Shown in pieces: positions 1 through 6,495 of a DNA stretch of 13,776 nt. The first letter of the stretch is position 1. Each line of letters opens with the position of its first letter. The DNA is taken from contig QHYO01000581.1 in assembly GCA_003224135.1 (NCBI GenBank), positions 1 through 13,776 on the forward strand, in the 5' to 3' direction. The notes under the pieces were generated by a model. The model worked only from the letters and a program-made list of their open reading frames with translations. It had not been told where the DNA came from and did not search any database. The stretch is from Acidobacteriota bacterium (GTDB lineage: Bacteria > Acidobacteriota > Terriglobia > Acidiferrales > UBA7541). The position numbers and the translations under genes were made by a program.

Positions 1-161
1 TAGGACAGCCAATTCGAGAGCGGCGGTTTTGCGAGCAGTTCGGCAGGCTTGACATCAATCGCAACTGCAGCGGAAGCGCGGCTTATGGTCTGGGCGGAAA
101 GAGAGGACGCGCATGCCGTGAACAGCGGAAGAAAACACAAAAGTGCAGGCAATTGCGCCAT
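1..161 (-). CDS. N-terminus of probable PQQ-dependent dehydrogenase (partial)
   Basis: An open frame starts at an ATG at 161 and runs off the left edge, giving 53 codons. It is preceded on the minus strand by GGAAGG and AGGG purine runs suitable as a ribosome binding site. The first 23 or so residues form a signal peptide: a hydrophobic core (LPALLCFLPLFTAC), then a small-residue cleavage site around SLSAQ. FTAC could be a weak lipobox. The visible mature part ends PAELLAKPPLSNWLS, and the next codon begins TA, so it must be Tyr. From family knowledge, a KPP..NWxSY stretch just after the signal peptide is typical of acidobacterial quinoprotein (PQQ beta-propeller) alcohol or sugar dehydrogenases, where NGDYTGxRYS usually follows. 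The gene lies 33 bases downstream of the RraA-like gene on the same strand, so they are probably cotranscribed. A cytochrome c and a lactonase lie divergently, which fits a periplasmic quinoprotein. The family call rests on a short stretch and context. Confidence 0.6.
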   Translation of the reverse strand, partial: MAQLPALLCFLPLFTACASSLSAQTISRASAAVAIDVKPAELLAKPPLSNWLS

Positions 162-194
162 ACTAATTTTCCCTACCTTCCGCAATCATCGCGC

Positions 195-983
195 CTAGAG
201 CCTCCCGAACTTCGCGACCGCTTCCTCAATGGATTTGAGTTTCTCTATGTAGGCGTACATGGAGTGTTCCTTGAAATCCATTTCTTTGGCTAATTGAAGT
301 ACCTGGGGCGCAACGGCGCGCGGCACAACCACAACGCCATCCGCGTCCGCCGCCACAATGTCCCCAGCGCTGACGGGGACGCCGTCGCATACTACCGGAA
401 TATTCGCACCCGCAAACCGGTAATGAGTCACCGACGTGGACGGCACAATTCCCAGCGCGTACACCGGGAAGCCGATTTTCCGCAGGTAGGACACGTCGCG
501 AACGCCACCGTCGATGATCGCTCCTGAAAAATTCCGCGACGACATCGCCGTTCCCATCAAGCCTCCCATTCCGGCAATGTCGATTCCGTCCTCCACAACC
601 ATCACATATACAGATTCTTGATTGCCGTGATCGATCGCCGCGAGCATCCCGTTAAGCGCATCCGGATCGTGGTTTTGTTCCTTCTTCAGCGAGACGGTGA
701 GCGCAAAACCTGCAAATCGGGTAGGAAAAATTGGCCGCATGCGATGCGACATGTACATTTTTTTGCCGGTGAGCTGTTCGAGGGCGTCAGAAACTGAAGC
801 CACTTCTACATGCCGGAAACCGTCGAGCAATGAGCCGTCTCTCGAATCCTGTACGGTTGAACCTTGCTGGGCGTCGAGAGTACGCTGGCTCATCATGACG
901 GAAACCACAAGTACTGAAAGCACGCTGGCGATGGTTGCGACGTAGGCCCGTCGGCCGCGTGACGACTGCGAGATTCGAACCAT
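195..983 (-). CDS. Exported or membrane-anchored RraA-like aldolase family protein
   Basis: A 262-residue protein of the RraA/HMG aldolase fold (old name dimethylmenaquinone methyltransferase-like). The family signature is clear: a GGLMGTAMSSRNFSGAII block, then GGVRD about 20 residues on. This matches the G-x20-R-D pattern of class II pyruvate aldolases such as 4-hydroxy-4-methyl-2-oxoglutarate/4-carboxy-4-hydroxy-2-oxoadipate aldolase. The later blocks VPSTSVTHYRF and GDIVAADADGVVVVPR are also typical. Residues 12-32 (RAYVATIASVLSVLVVSVMMSQ) are a signal peptide or signal anchor, so the domain should lie outside the cytoplasmic membrane; ordinary RraA/HMG aldolases are cytosolic. The ATG at 983 has an excellent GGGAGG five to six bases upstream, so the anchor is part of the gene. 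It is first in a minus-strand unit followed by the PQQ-dehydrogenase start. The true substrate is unknown; pyruvate-releasing cleavage of a hydroxy-keto acid is an inference from the family. Confidence 0.85.
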   Translation of the reverse strand: MVRISQSSRGRRAYVATIASVLSVLVVSVMMSQRTLDAQQGSTVQDSRDGSLLDGFRHVEVASVSDALEQLTGKKMYMSHRMRPIFPTRFAGFALTVSLKKEQNHDPDALNGMLAAIDHGNQESVYVMVVEDGIDIAGMGGLMGTAMSSRNFSGAIIDGGVRDVSYLRKIGFPVYALGIVPSTSVTHYRFAGANIPVVCDGVPVSAGDIVAADADGVVVVPRAVAPQVLQLAKEMDFKEHSMYAYIEKLKSIEEAVAKFGRL

Positions 984-1002
984 AGGTCCTCCCGATCTTC
1001 AC

Positions 1003-1242
1003 GTTTGTCCGCGAACTTTAACACTTCTTGCGCCGCCCAAGGTAGCATGATTTGTGTTTCCTGCCGCGAAACGAAGCTTATTCAATCGAATTAATTCAGG
1101 CTAGAACGAAACAAAGCAGTTGACATGTCGCGAGACCGGTGGAATATCTATCCCTCACGAAGCGCAAAACTTCAAGCACTGCGAGCTTAAGGTTCTGGAA
1201 AGGCCAGTATTGTTGAGAGCCCTTAGACTCAGGGAGAAGCGG
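1003..1242. other. Divergent intergenic region between rraA-like and cytochrome c genes
   Basis: About 240 bases separate the starts of the RraA-like (minus) and cytochrome c (plus) genes and must contain promoters for both. The middle (about 1075-1100) is A/T-rich. No coding frame with family-like content is visible. Confidence 0.5.
1120..1150 (+). promoter_or_regulatory. Candidate sigma-70 promoter for the cytochrome c gene
   Basis: A perfect -35 hexamer TTGACA (1120-1125) is followed by a weak -10-like stretch, AATATCTA, at 1143-1150 (17 to 19 base spacing). It lies about 95 bases upstream of the GTG start at 1243. The -10 element is poor, so this is only a candidate. Confidence 0.3.
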
Positions 1243-1767
1243 GTGCCACGGATCCTTCTGTTTACGCTGTTTTTCCCTACGGTGCTTGTGGCAAACCTTT
1301 CCTGCCAGGAACATCCGCCAAAGCATTCCGGCAGCACGCGTCCTCCGATTCGACAAATGGCCGGGGCAAAGGACGCCTTTGAGAGTATCTGCGCGTCTTG
1401 TCACGGTCTAGACGGAAAAGGCGGCGAGCGAGGTCCGAATATTGCTTCTCGCCCTGAAGTAGTCCACAAATCCGATCAGGAATTCATGCGAGTGCTCGAA
1501 GGGGCGAGAGCCGCGAGTGGTATGCCATCCTTCACGGGCCTTGGATCGCAAAAGCTTGTAGCGCTGGTGGCGTACATTCGAACCTTGCAGGACCAACGGG
1601 CGCGGTTCGCCATTTCAGGTGATGCGCAGCGCGGTAAATCACTCTTTTTGGAAGAGCTAAATGCTCCGCGTGCCATTCCGTCCACGGACAAGGCGGTTTC
1701 TACGGAACAGATTTGTCGTTCTATGCAGCAGCGTTCGGCCCAGGAGAGATTCGCGAGGCGATCCTGA
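1243..1767 (+). CDS. Two-heme cytochrome c, 5' part (before frameshift)
   Basis: The likely start is the GTG at 1243, preceded by GGGAGAAG. It opens a signal peptide (VPRILLFTLFFPTVLVANLSC) and removes an uncharged-for-purpose leader encoded upstream. The first class I cytochrome c domain carries heme motif CASCH (1390-1404, residues 50-54). The GLDGKGGERGPNI segment follows, and GMPSF supplies the probable axial Met near residue 94. It ends in LVALVAYIRTLQ, a normal cytochrome c C-terminal helix. After GDAQRGKSLF the frame loses sense (LEELNAPRAIPS...) and stops at 1767. The expected second heme motif is in the next frame, so this is the 5' half of one broken gene; see the next entry. Its likely role is electron acceptor for the neighbouring PQQ dehydrogenase in the periplasm. 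Confidence 0.8.
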   Translation: MPRILLFTLFFPTVLVANLSCQEHPPKHSGSTRPPIRQMAGAKDAFESICASCHGLDGKGGERGPNIASRPEVVHKSDQEFMRVLEGARAASGMPSFTGLGSQKLVALVAYIRTLQDQRARFAISGDAQRGKSLFLEELNAPRAIPSTDKAVSTEQICRSMQQRSAQERFARRS

Positions 1768-2090
1768 AGCCGGACCGGGATCTGGATCCCCGGCGCGGCA
1801 CGACCACTGTTGTCCTCCCTAATTCCACGACGATCACAGGCATTCCGCGCAACGAAGACAACTTCTCCTTGCAGCTCCAGACATCTGATGGAACTTTCCG
1901 TCTCCTCAACAAAGCGAAAATTGTGTCGATCACCTATCACGGAGTTACCGGTATGCCGACCGATTATGCTTCTTCGCTTACGGCCACCGAGCTTAACGAC
2001 CTCCTAAGCTTCTTGACCGAAGCAGCGCGCTCGGTGAATCCGAACGAAAATCCACGCGTATCTCGCGTATTTGAGGATGGCGATGAATAA
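1638..2090 (+). CDS. Two-heme cytochrome c, 3' part (after frameshift)
   Basis: This frame opens after a TAA at 1635-1637 and becomes family-like at 1650: GRAKCSACHSVHGQGGFYGTDLSFYAAAFGP. The second heme motif CSACH lies at 1662-1676, upstream of the first ATG (1713), so no start codon serves it and it must be translated together with the first half. One extra T in the T5 run at 1645-1649 would give LFFGRAKCSACH. That would join the halves into a 282-residue protein (1243-2090) with two CxxCH motifs. The rest (ILKPDRDLDPRRGTTTVVLPNSTTITGIPRNEDNFSLQLQT) matches the C-terminal domain of heme-binding proteins found beside PQQ dehydrogenases in Acidobacteria. GVTGMPTDY carries the probable second axial Met. 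The stop is 34 bases before the lactonase start at 2125, which suggests cotranscription. Confidence 0.8.
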   Translation: MTLFGRAKCSACHSVHGQGGFYGTDLSFYAAAFGPGEIREAILKPDRDLDPRRGTTTVVLPNSTTITGIPRNEDNFSLQLQTSDGTFRLLNKAKIVSITYHGVTGMPTDYASSLTATELNDLLSFLTEAARSVNPNENPRVSRVFEDGDE

Positions 2091-2124
2091 TGAGAGCGCC
2101 TTGGGTACATTACATTTAAGGTCT

Positions 2125-3099
2125 ATGCGTAGTGTTTGTCTGGTTGTTCTTTGCGCGATTTTGTCGTTCGCTTTGTTTCGAGTCCGCGCCGAGGCACCCA
2201 GGCGGGCCTTCGTTTTAAAGGCGGCTTCTCCGCGATTCTGGGGCTTGCTGGATCACACTGCGAAGCTCGAAGTCCTGGAATCTGGCTTTGGCTTTACAGA
2301 AGGTCCGGTTTGGGATCCCGCGGGGTTTGTCTACGTCAGCGACGAAGAAACGAACAAAATCTATCGCATGTATCCAGACGGTTCAAAGCAGGAATTCCTT
2401 TCTTTAGGCGATCCCGACGGAAATACTTACGACGCGCAGCATCGTTTAATCGATTGTGCGAGTCTGCTTCGCGCAATTATTCAAATCGACCGACATGGAA
2501 AGTACCAAATTCTCGCCGATCGCTATAATGGCAAGCGTTTTAACAGCCCCAATGATGTCGTACTCGGGCCTGACGGCGCTCTTTATTTCACCGATCCGAC
2601 GCTCGATCTTCCGAAGGGAGAGGCCCAGGAGATTCCGTTTCAAGGCGTTTATCGCCTGGACGCAAACGGTCACGTGCAGCTTCTTACGAGGGATTTAGCT
2701 CAACCAAACGGCTTGGCATTTTCTCCGGATGGCAAACATCTTTACGTGGACGACAGCGAGCGTCGCAATATCATGGTTTTCGACTTCACTGCGCAAAAAA
2801 CTCTGGCCAACGGACGCATTTTCGGTGAAGAACCTGGCGGCAAACAGGACGGCGTACCGGATGGGATGAAATTGGATCGATCAGGGAATCTTTTCGTTAC
2901 CGGCCCAAGCGGAATTTGGGTGTGGGACAACCGTGGCCATCACCTTGGAACCATCGTTCTTCCCGAGCAGGCCGCCAATCTCGCTTGGGGCGACCCCGAC
3001 TACTCCACGCTTTATATCACCGCCACAACCTCGGTTTACCGCCTTCACACGAAGTCTCATGGATTTATCCCGTACGATTCCCTGCCGAATTCGCGATAA
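2125..3099 (+). CDS. SMP-30/gluconolactonase/LRE family lactonase, exported
   Basis: A 324-residue six-bladed beta-propeller lactonase (SMP-30/gluconolactonase family, PF08450 type) that hydrolyses a sugar-acid lactone such as gluconolactone. Expected divalent-metal ligands are present: Glu in GFTEGPVW (about residue 59), Asn in NSPNDV (about 143), Asn in QPNG (about 195) and Asp in VDDSERRN (about 210). Propeller strands recur as GALYFTDP, KHLYVDD and GNLFVTG. I chose the ATG at 2125. It begins a clean signal peptide (MRSVCLVVLCAILSFALFRVRAEA) and has AAGG just upstream. An in-frame ATG at 2071 would add 18 polar residues and overlap the cytochrome gene by 20 bases; it cannot be excluded. 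The position directly after the cytochrome c fits a periplasmic step that opens the lactone made by the quinoprotein. The exact lactone is unknown. Confidence 0.85.
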   Translation: MRSVCLVVLCAILSFALFRVRAEAPRRAFVLKAASPRFWGLLDHTAKLEVLESGFGFTEGPVWDPAGFVYVSDEETNKIYRMYPDGSKQEFLSLGDPDGNTYDAQHRLIDCASLLRAIIQIDRHGKYQILADRYNGKRFNSPNDVVLGPDGALYFTDPTLDLPKGEAQEIPFQGVYRLDANGHVQLLTRDLAQPNGLAFSPDGKHLYVDDSERRNIMVFDFTAQKTLANGRIFGEEPGGKQDGVPDGMKLDRSGNLFVTGPSGIWVWDNRGHHLGTIVLPEQAANLAWGDPDYSTLYITATTSVYRLHTKSHGFIPYDSLPNSR

Positions 3100-3112
3100 G
3101 GCAGGCAATTGG

Positions 3113-4390
3113 CTACGCTAGTTCGAACCTTTCGCGCGACGCCCACAAACCCATGCCAGGATTTGCGACGAAGAAAATCTCCTCGCCTCCGACTTGGTTC
3201 CATCCGTGCTGGAGTTTGGCTGGGTCGTAAATTTTCGCCATTTTCGCAAAATCACCGAACCTAAAGTCCACACCTTCGACTTCTTTGTTCGTGAGATGGC
3301 CCGGGCACAACGTAATCTGGAAACGGCCTTCGGACGATCCGTGGATTAAGTGCGCAGCCGCGCTCAGATCACCTCTTAGGTCGACGTTTTTCGCGACCAT
3401 CTCCAGGGTTGCTGGCGTGCCTCGGTATCCATATTTCCGGATTAGCGAGTCGATTCGTGGGTCTTCGCCAAATTCTCTAATCCCAGGAGCAAGAATAATC
3501 AGTTCTGCATCGTCGGCGAGCGCCATGCGGGTACGGTAGATTGCCTTGTTTCCAAGCCATGTGCTGTGGAATTCGTGCGGATCAAGATAGACAACGGCTT
3601 TGTGCATGGGTTGAGGCACGAACTCAAAATTCACCTGGAGACTCAGACTGGCAGCGGTGTAAAAACACTCCGAATCATCTCCGATAAACACTCCCCGCAC
3701 TACGAATTCGCCCGCCGTGTTTCTGCCTATGACCGTAAGTACGTACACGATCGGGACGTCGCGCAAAAAGTGCTCCGCAGCATAGTTCAGCACGTTGCGG
3801 ACGGGGTTGTCCGCGCGTCCCATGATTCGCTCCATCCCGTAGACGGCTCCGAGGTAGTGACTGCGATTGATGCTTTCGGGACCACCAGTGCCGACCAAAA
3901 TATTCTTATTGAAATTCGCCATTCCAATAACTTCGTGGGGCACTACCTGGCCGATAGACAGTACGAGATCGAATCCCCCTTTCGTTACAAGACAATTCAC
4001 TTTCGCGGGCCAGTCATAGTCAAGCTTCTCTTCCGATTGTTGATGTATGTAGCCGGAAGGCACCACGCCAATCAGCTCTGTGTCGGTGCGCCAGTTGTGC
4101 GCACGGAATATTTCATGTGGCATTTCGCCAAACATCGCGCTGATTTGCTCAGCCGACATAGGCCGGTGCGTTCCAAGCGCAGGCAAGACGGTCCTCAACG
4201 ACTCTCTGTAATATTCCCAGGCGTAGTGAGTCAATTCTCCGGCGCGGGACTGAACGCGTGTGTAGTCTGGAGGGACTGCTAAAACTCGCGTTCGATGACC
4301 AATTTTGGCAAGAGCACCGAAGAGAAGCTGCTTCAGCTCGCCGGGCGAAATTTCGCGTTCAGGTCCACCTTGTGCGCAGTAGAGTGTCAC
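3113..4390 (-). CDS. LarA-like nickel-dependent 2-hydroxyacid racemase/epimerase
   Basis: A 425-residue member of the lactate racemase LarA superfamily (older label DUF2088). These enzymes invert C2 of a 2-hydroxy acid by hydride transfer to a nickel-pincer nucleotide (NPN) cofactor. Numbered from the GTG start, D42 and R45 sit in PPDYTR, H75 in ALGTHRPM, H152 in VVPHE, K162 in NFNKN and H178 in INRSH. Spacing H152-K162-H178 (10 and 16) equals H174-K184-H200 of Lactobacillus plantarum LarA. There K184 holds the cofactor, H200 binds Ni and H108/H174 are catalytic. This argues for an active enzyme. The start is GTG at 4390 with AAGGA about ten bases upstream. The superfamily includes aldonate epimerases (D-gluconate 2-epimerase), and the lactonase and dehydrogenase neighbours make a sugar acid the likely substrate. 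The cofactor genes larB, larC and larE are not in the window. The gene converges on the lactonase, with a 13-base gap. Confidence 0.85.
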   Translation of the reverse strand: MTLYCAQGGPEREISPGELKQLLFGALAKIGHRTRVLAVPPDYTRVQSRAGELTHYAWEYYRESLRTVLPALGTHRPMSAEQISAMFGEMPHEIFRAHNWRTDTELIGVVPSGYIHQQSEEKLDYDWPAKVNCLVTKGGFDLVLSIGQVVPHEVIGMANFNKNILVGTGGPESINRSHYLGAVYGMERIMGRADNPVRNVLNYAAEHFLRDVPIVYVLTVIGRNTAGEFVVRGVFIGDDSECFYTAASLSLQVNFEFVPQPMHKAVVYLDPHEFHSTWLGNKAIYRTRMALADDAELIILAPGIREFGEDPRIDSLIRKYGYRGTPATLEMVAKNVDLRGDLSAAAHLIHGSSEGRFQITLCPGHLTNKEVEGVDFRFGDFAKMAKIYDPAKLQHGWNQVGGEEIFFVANPGMGLWASRERFELA

Positions 4391-4555
4391 AGCAACGCGT
4401 CCTTGTTTCGAGGATAATTAAGAAGTCTTTATATTACAGCCGAAATCGTTTCCTCTCAGCTCTGATCCAGACAAAACCCTTTGTACTGTTCTCGCGGATT
4501 GCTAATCTTGCGCTCGGATAACACTGACCAACCAATAGATGGGAGAAGCATTTAC
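4391..4555. promoter_or_regulatory. Divergent promoter region between LarA-like and SDR genes
   Basis: This 165-base spacer must carry promoters for both genes. A possible sigma-70 promoter toward the SDR is TTGTAC (4481-4486), 16 bases, TAATCT (4503-4508). A LacI-family-like core, AATCGTTT (fits AANCGNTT), lies at 4444-4451 in a partial dyad GAAATCGTTTCC. Both are weak pattern matches without a cognate regulator in the window. Confidence 0.3.
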
Positions 4556-5332
4556 ATGGGACACCCTCTTTTCGATTTGAAGAATAGGACCGCGGTTGTC
4601 ATTGGCGGAACCAGTGGAATCGGGCTAACGCTTGCGAAGGGGTTGGCGGAAGCGGGAGCGAACGTAATCGCAACAGGGCGTCGTTCTGAGCTGGTGCAAA
4701 AGATCACGAGTGAAATTCGGGATATCGGCGTACGTTCGCTCGCTCTGCCTTGCGATGTGACCGATGCAGCGGATGTCGAAAGTCTCCTTGCAGCGGCCTG
4801 CAAAGAAATGGGCGGCGTCGAAATCCTTGTTAACTGTGCGGGGCGTACGAAGCGAACGGCAACCCTGGAGCTCTCGGATGCGGAATGGAACGAGATTCTG
4901 GACATAAATCTCACGGGGACTCTTCGCGCTTGCCGCATCTTTGGGCGTCATATGCTAGAAAGGAAATACGGACGGATCATTAACATCGCGTCACTAGCCT
5001 CGTTCGTTAGTCTTCTCGAAGTCGCAGCTTACGGTGCCAGCAAAGCTGGAGTGGCCTCGTTGACCAAGTCACTCGCCGTCGAATGGGGCAACAAAGGAAT
5101 CTGCGTAAACGCGATCGCGCCAGGCGTCTTTCGCACCGAACTCAACGCCACTCTCCTCGACGGAACCGAACGCGGACGCGAGTTTCTCCTGCGGACACCG
5201 ATGAGGAGGTTCGGACGGCTTGAAGAGCTCGTCGGCGCCGCAATATTCCTCGCGTCTGATGCCGCAAGTTTCGTCAACGGTCACATCCTGTCGGTTGACG
5301 GCGGTTTCCTGGCCAGCGGCGTGAACCAATAG
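4556..5332 (+). CDS. Short-chain dehydrogenase/reductase (sugar-acid type, KduD/IdnO-like)
   Basis: A 258-residue classical SDR. It has the NAD(P)-binding glycine motif GGTSGIG near the N-terminus, NCAG after beta-4, the catalytic Ser in INIASLASF, and YGASK carrying the catalytic Tyr and Lys. It ends in the usual GHILSVDGGF. The ATG at 4556 is favoured because GGGAGAAG lies seven bases upstream and because MGHPLFDLKNRTAVV is the normal SDR start. The longer in-frame opening at 4481 adds 25 residues with no family character. Overall wording (FDLKNRTAVVIGGTSGIG, LAVEWGNKGICVNAIAPG) resembles gluconate 5-dehydrogenase and 2-deoxy-D-gluconate 3-dehydrogenase (KduD). SDR substrates cannot be read from sequence, so the sugar-acid role rests on neighbours: it is divergent from the LarA-like epimerase and convergent with an IolB/KduI-type isomerase. 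Confidence 0.85.
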   Translation: MGHPLFDLKNRTAVVIGGTSGIGLTLAKGLAEAGANVIATGRRSELVQKITSEIRDIGVRSLALPCDVTDAADVESLLAAACKEMGGVEILVNCAGRTKRTATLELSDAEWNEILDINLTGTLRACRIFGRHMLERKYGRIINIASLASFVSLLEVAAYGASKAGVASLTKSLAVEWGNKGICVNAIAPGVFRTELNATLLDGTERGREFLLRTPMRRFGRLEELVGAAIFLASDAASFVNGHILSVDGGFLASGVNQ

Positions 5333-5367
5333 ACGCGCGTAGTGCTATACCGACCAGATCCCAACTC

Positions 5368-6168
5368 TTAGCTTTTTTGTTGGAACTCTGGCTGTACGTT
5401 TACCACGCCAAACTGGCGGTCTTCCACTTCACGATGCGCCGCCATCGCCCACAAAAATGCAATCCTGTGTCCCGGCACTGCCGCATTCGGGTGGTATCCA
5501 CTCGGCATCAGCACGGCATCCCCGTCGCGAACCGCTGTTACCAATTCCGGATATTCTGTGTCGTTGTATACCAGTTGAATCCCATAAGCCGGCTCTGGCA
5601 TTTCGAAATAGACGTACATCTCTTCCAGCATGTTCGCGTGTTCGTGTGGAGGCCAACTCGTCCAATTTCCCGGATCAGAATGCGTGAACCCCGTTATCAG
5701 CCGCCCTGCGTGTACATTCTTCGCAATGACCAGCGTCACTTTGCGCAATGATCCTGGGCCACCTGTGCTGAAACTCAATGCAGGGTCCTTCGAAGCCTCC
5801 TCGTGCCGCACTACCTGAGGCGCGTATTTCCGCGTCACGTCCGAGGAAAACTCCGCCAGATCCGCCGTGTTCGTCGTGCTTACCTCAATCTGTGAATCGC
5901 GCGGAATATATAGCCCGTCGTATTGCAGAAGTTCAAATTCCTTGCCGTCCGTCTTCACGGTAGCTTTGCCGGAAAGGCAAATGAGCCCCGTCTCGCGATT
6001 GCCGTTGGAAAAGGAAATCATTGGTTTCGAGGAGTTCAATATGATCCGGGCATACGCCAGGTGCTTCATCGTACTGTTTTCTGGAGTCACAGCAATGTGG
6101 CGACCCGTATGAGCGTGGGTCTTTCGAAAAATCATTTCCTTCCCGGTTTCTTGCTTCTGAAGGTCCAT
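5368..6168 (-). CDS. iolB: IolB/KduI family isomerase (5-deoxy-glucuronate isomerase-like)
   Basis: A 266-residue bicupin of the KduI/IolB family (PF04962 type). The metal-binding block GNWTSWPPHEHANMLEEMYVYFE (about residues 168-189, with H175, H177 and E182/E183) and the later SGYHP (H226) are the hallmarks of IolB, which isomerises 5-deoxy-glucuronate to 5-dehydro-2-deoxygluconate in inositol breakdown. Length matches IolB. No other inositol gene (iolC, D, E, G) is in the window, and the SDR partner is KduD-like. The true substrate may therefore be another uronate, such as the KduI substrate 5-keto-4-deoxyuronate. The start at ATG 6168 has AAAGGAACG upstream. A second ATG at residue 12 (MIFRKTHAH) has GGGAAGGAA directly before it and is possible. 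The gene converges on the SDR with 35 bases between stops and no terminator hairpin that I can see. Confidence 0.8.
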   Translation of the reverse strand: MDLQKQETGKEMIFRKTHAHTGRHIAVTPENSTMKHLAYARIILNSSKPMISFSNGNRETGLICLSGKATVKTDGKEFELLQYDGLYIPRDSQIEVSTTNTADLAEFSSDVTRKYAPQVVRHEEASKDPALSFSTGGPGSLRKVTLVIAKNVHAGRLITGFTHSDPGNWTSWPPHEHANMLEEMYVYFEMPEPAYGIQLVYNDTEYPELVTAVRDGDAVLMPSGYHPNAAVPGHRIAFLWAMAAHREVEDRQFGVVNVQPEFQQKS

Positions 6169-6495
6169 GCTTCGTTCCTTTCGCGTTTCGCTCGAATCGC
6201 TACGTATATTTTGCTTTAAGCAGACTACCTCTGACGGGCACGTTGAAATTTAAAGTCGCTCGCCAAGAGTGCCCCAAGGCGGTCTTGGCTACGCTAAGCG
6301 GATGGTACGCGACCACTCCTCGAATGTTCAAACAGAACGGGAAGGTTCGCAAGTAAATCGCAGACAAAATCTCCAGCGATTAAAGTTGCCTGGTTCGATT
6401 TTTGTACTGCAAGCATCCGCCGCAATATCTTTCCATTCTGTCGCGTTGCCCCAAACTGACATGGGCATTTGTTGTCGGAGTGCGCCAGGCGGAGT
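6169..6495. other. Intergenic region upstream of the iolB-like gene
   Basis: These 327 bases contain the promoter side of the iolB-like gene and the tail side of the TPR remnant. A perfect 11-base palindrome TGCTTTAAGCA sits at 6212-6222, about 45 bases before the iolB start, and could be an operator or part of a promoter. I find no recognisable coding frame or RNA in the rest. Confidence 0.4.

Noticed and set aside
1476..1940. 154-codon minus-strand open frame over the cytochrome c frameshift
   Set aside because: Both heme motifs and axial Met blocks are on the plus strand; the minus frame is antisense to them.
3566..4282. 238-codon plus-strand open frame opposite the LarA-like gene
   Set aside because: It lies wholly within the minus-strand LarA-like gene, whose active-site motifs are intact, and it has no recognisable features of its own.
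5355..5382. Inverted repeat CCAAC...GTTGG around a T run between the SDR and isomerase genes, as a terminator
   Set aside because: The stem is only five pairs with a 13-base loop, the T run is inside the loop, and most of it codes for the end of the isomerase.
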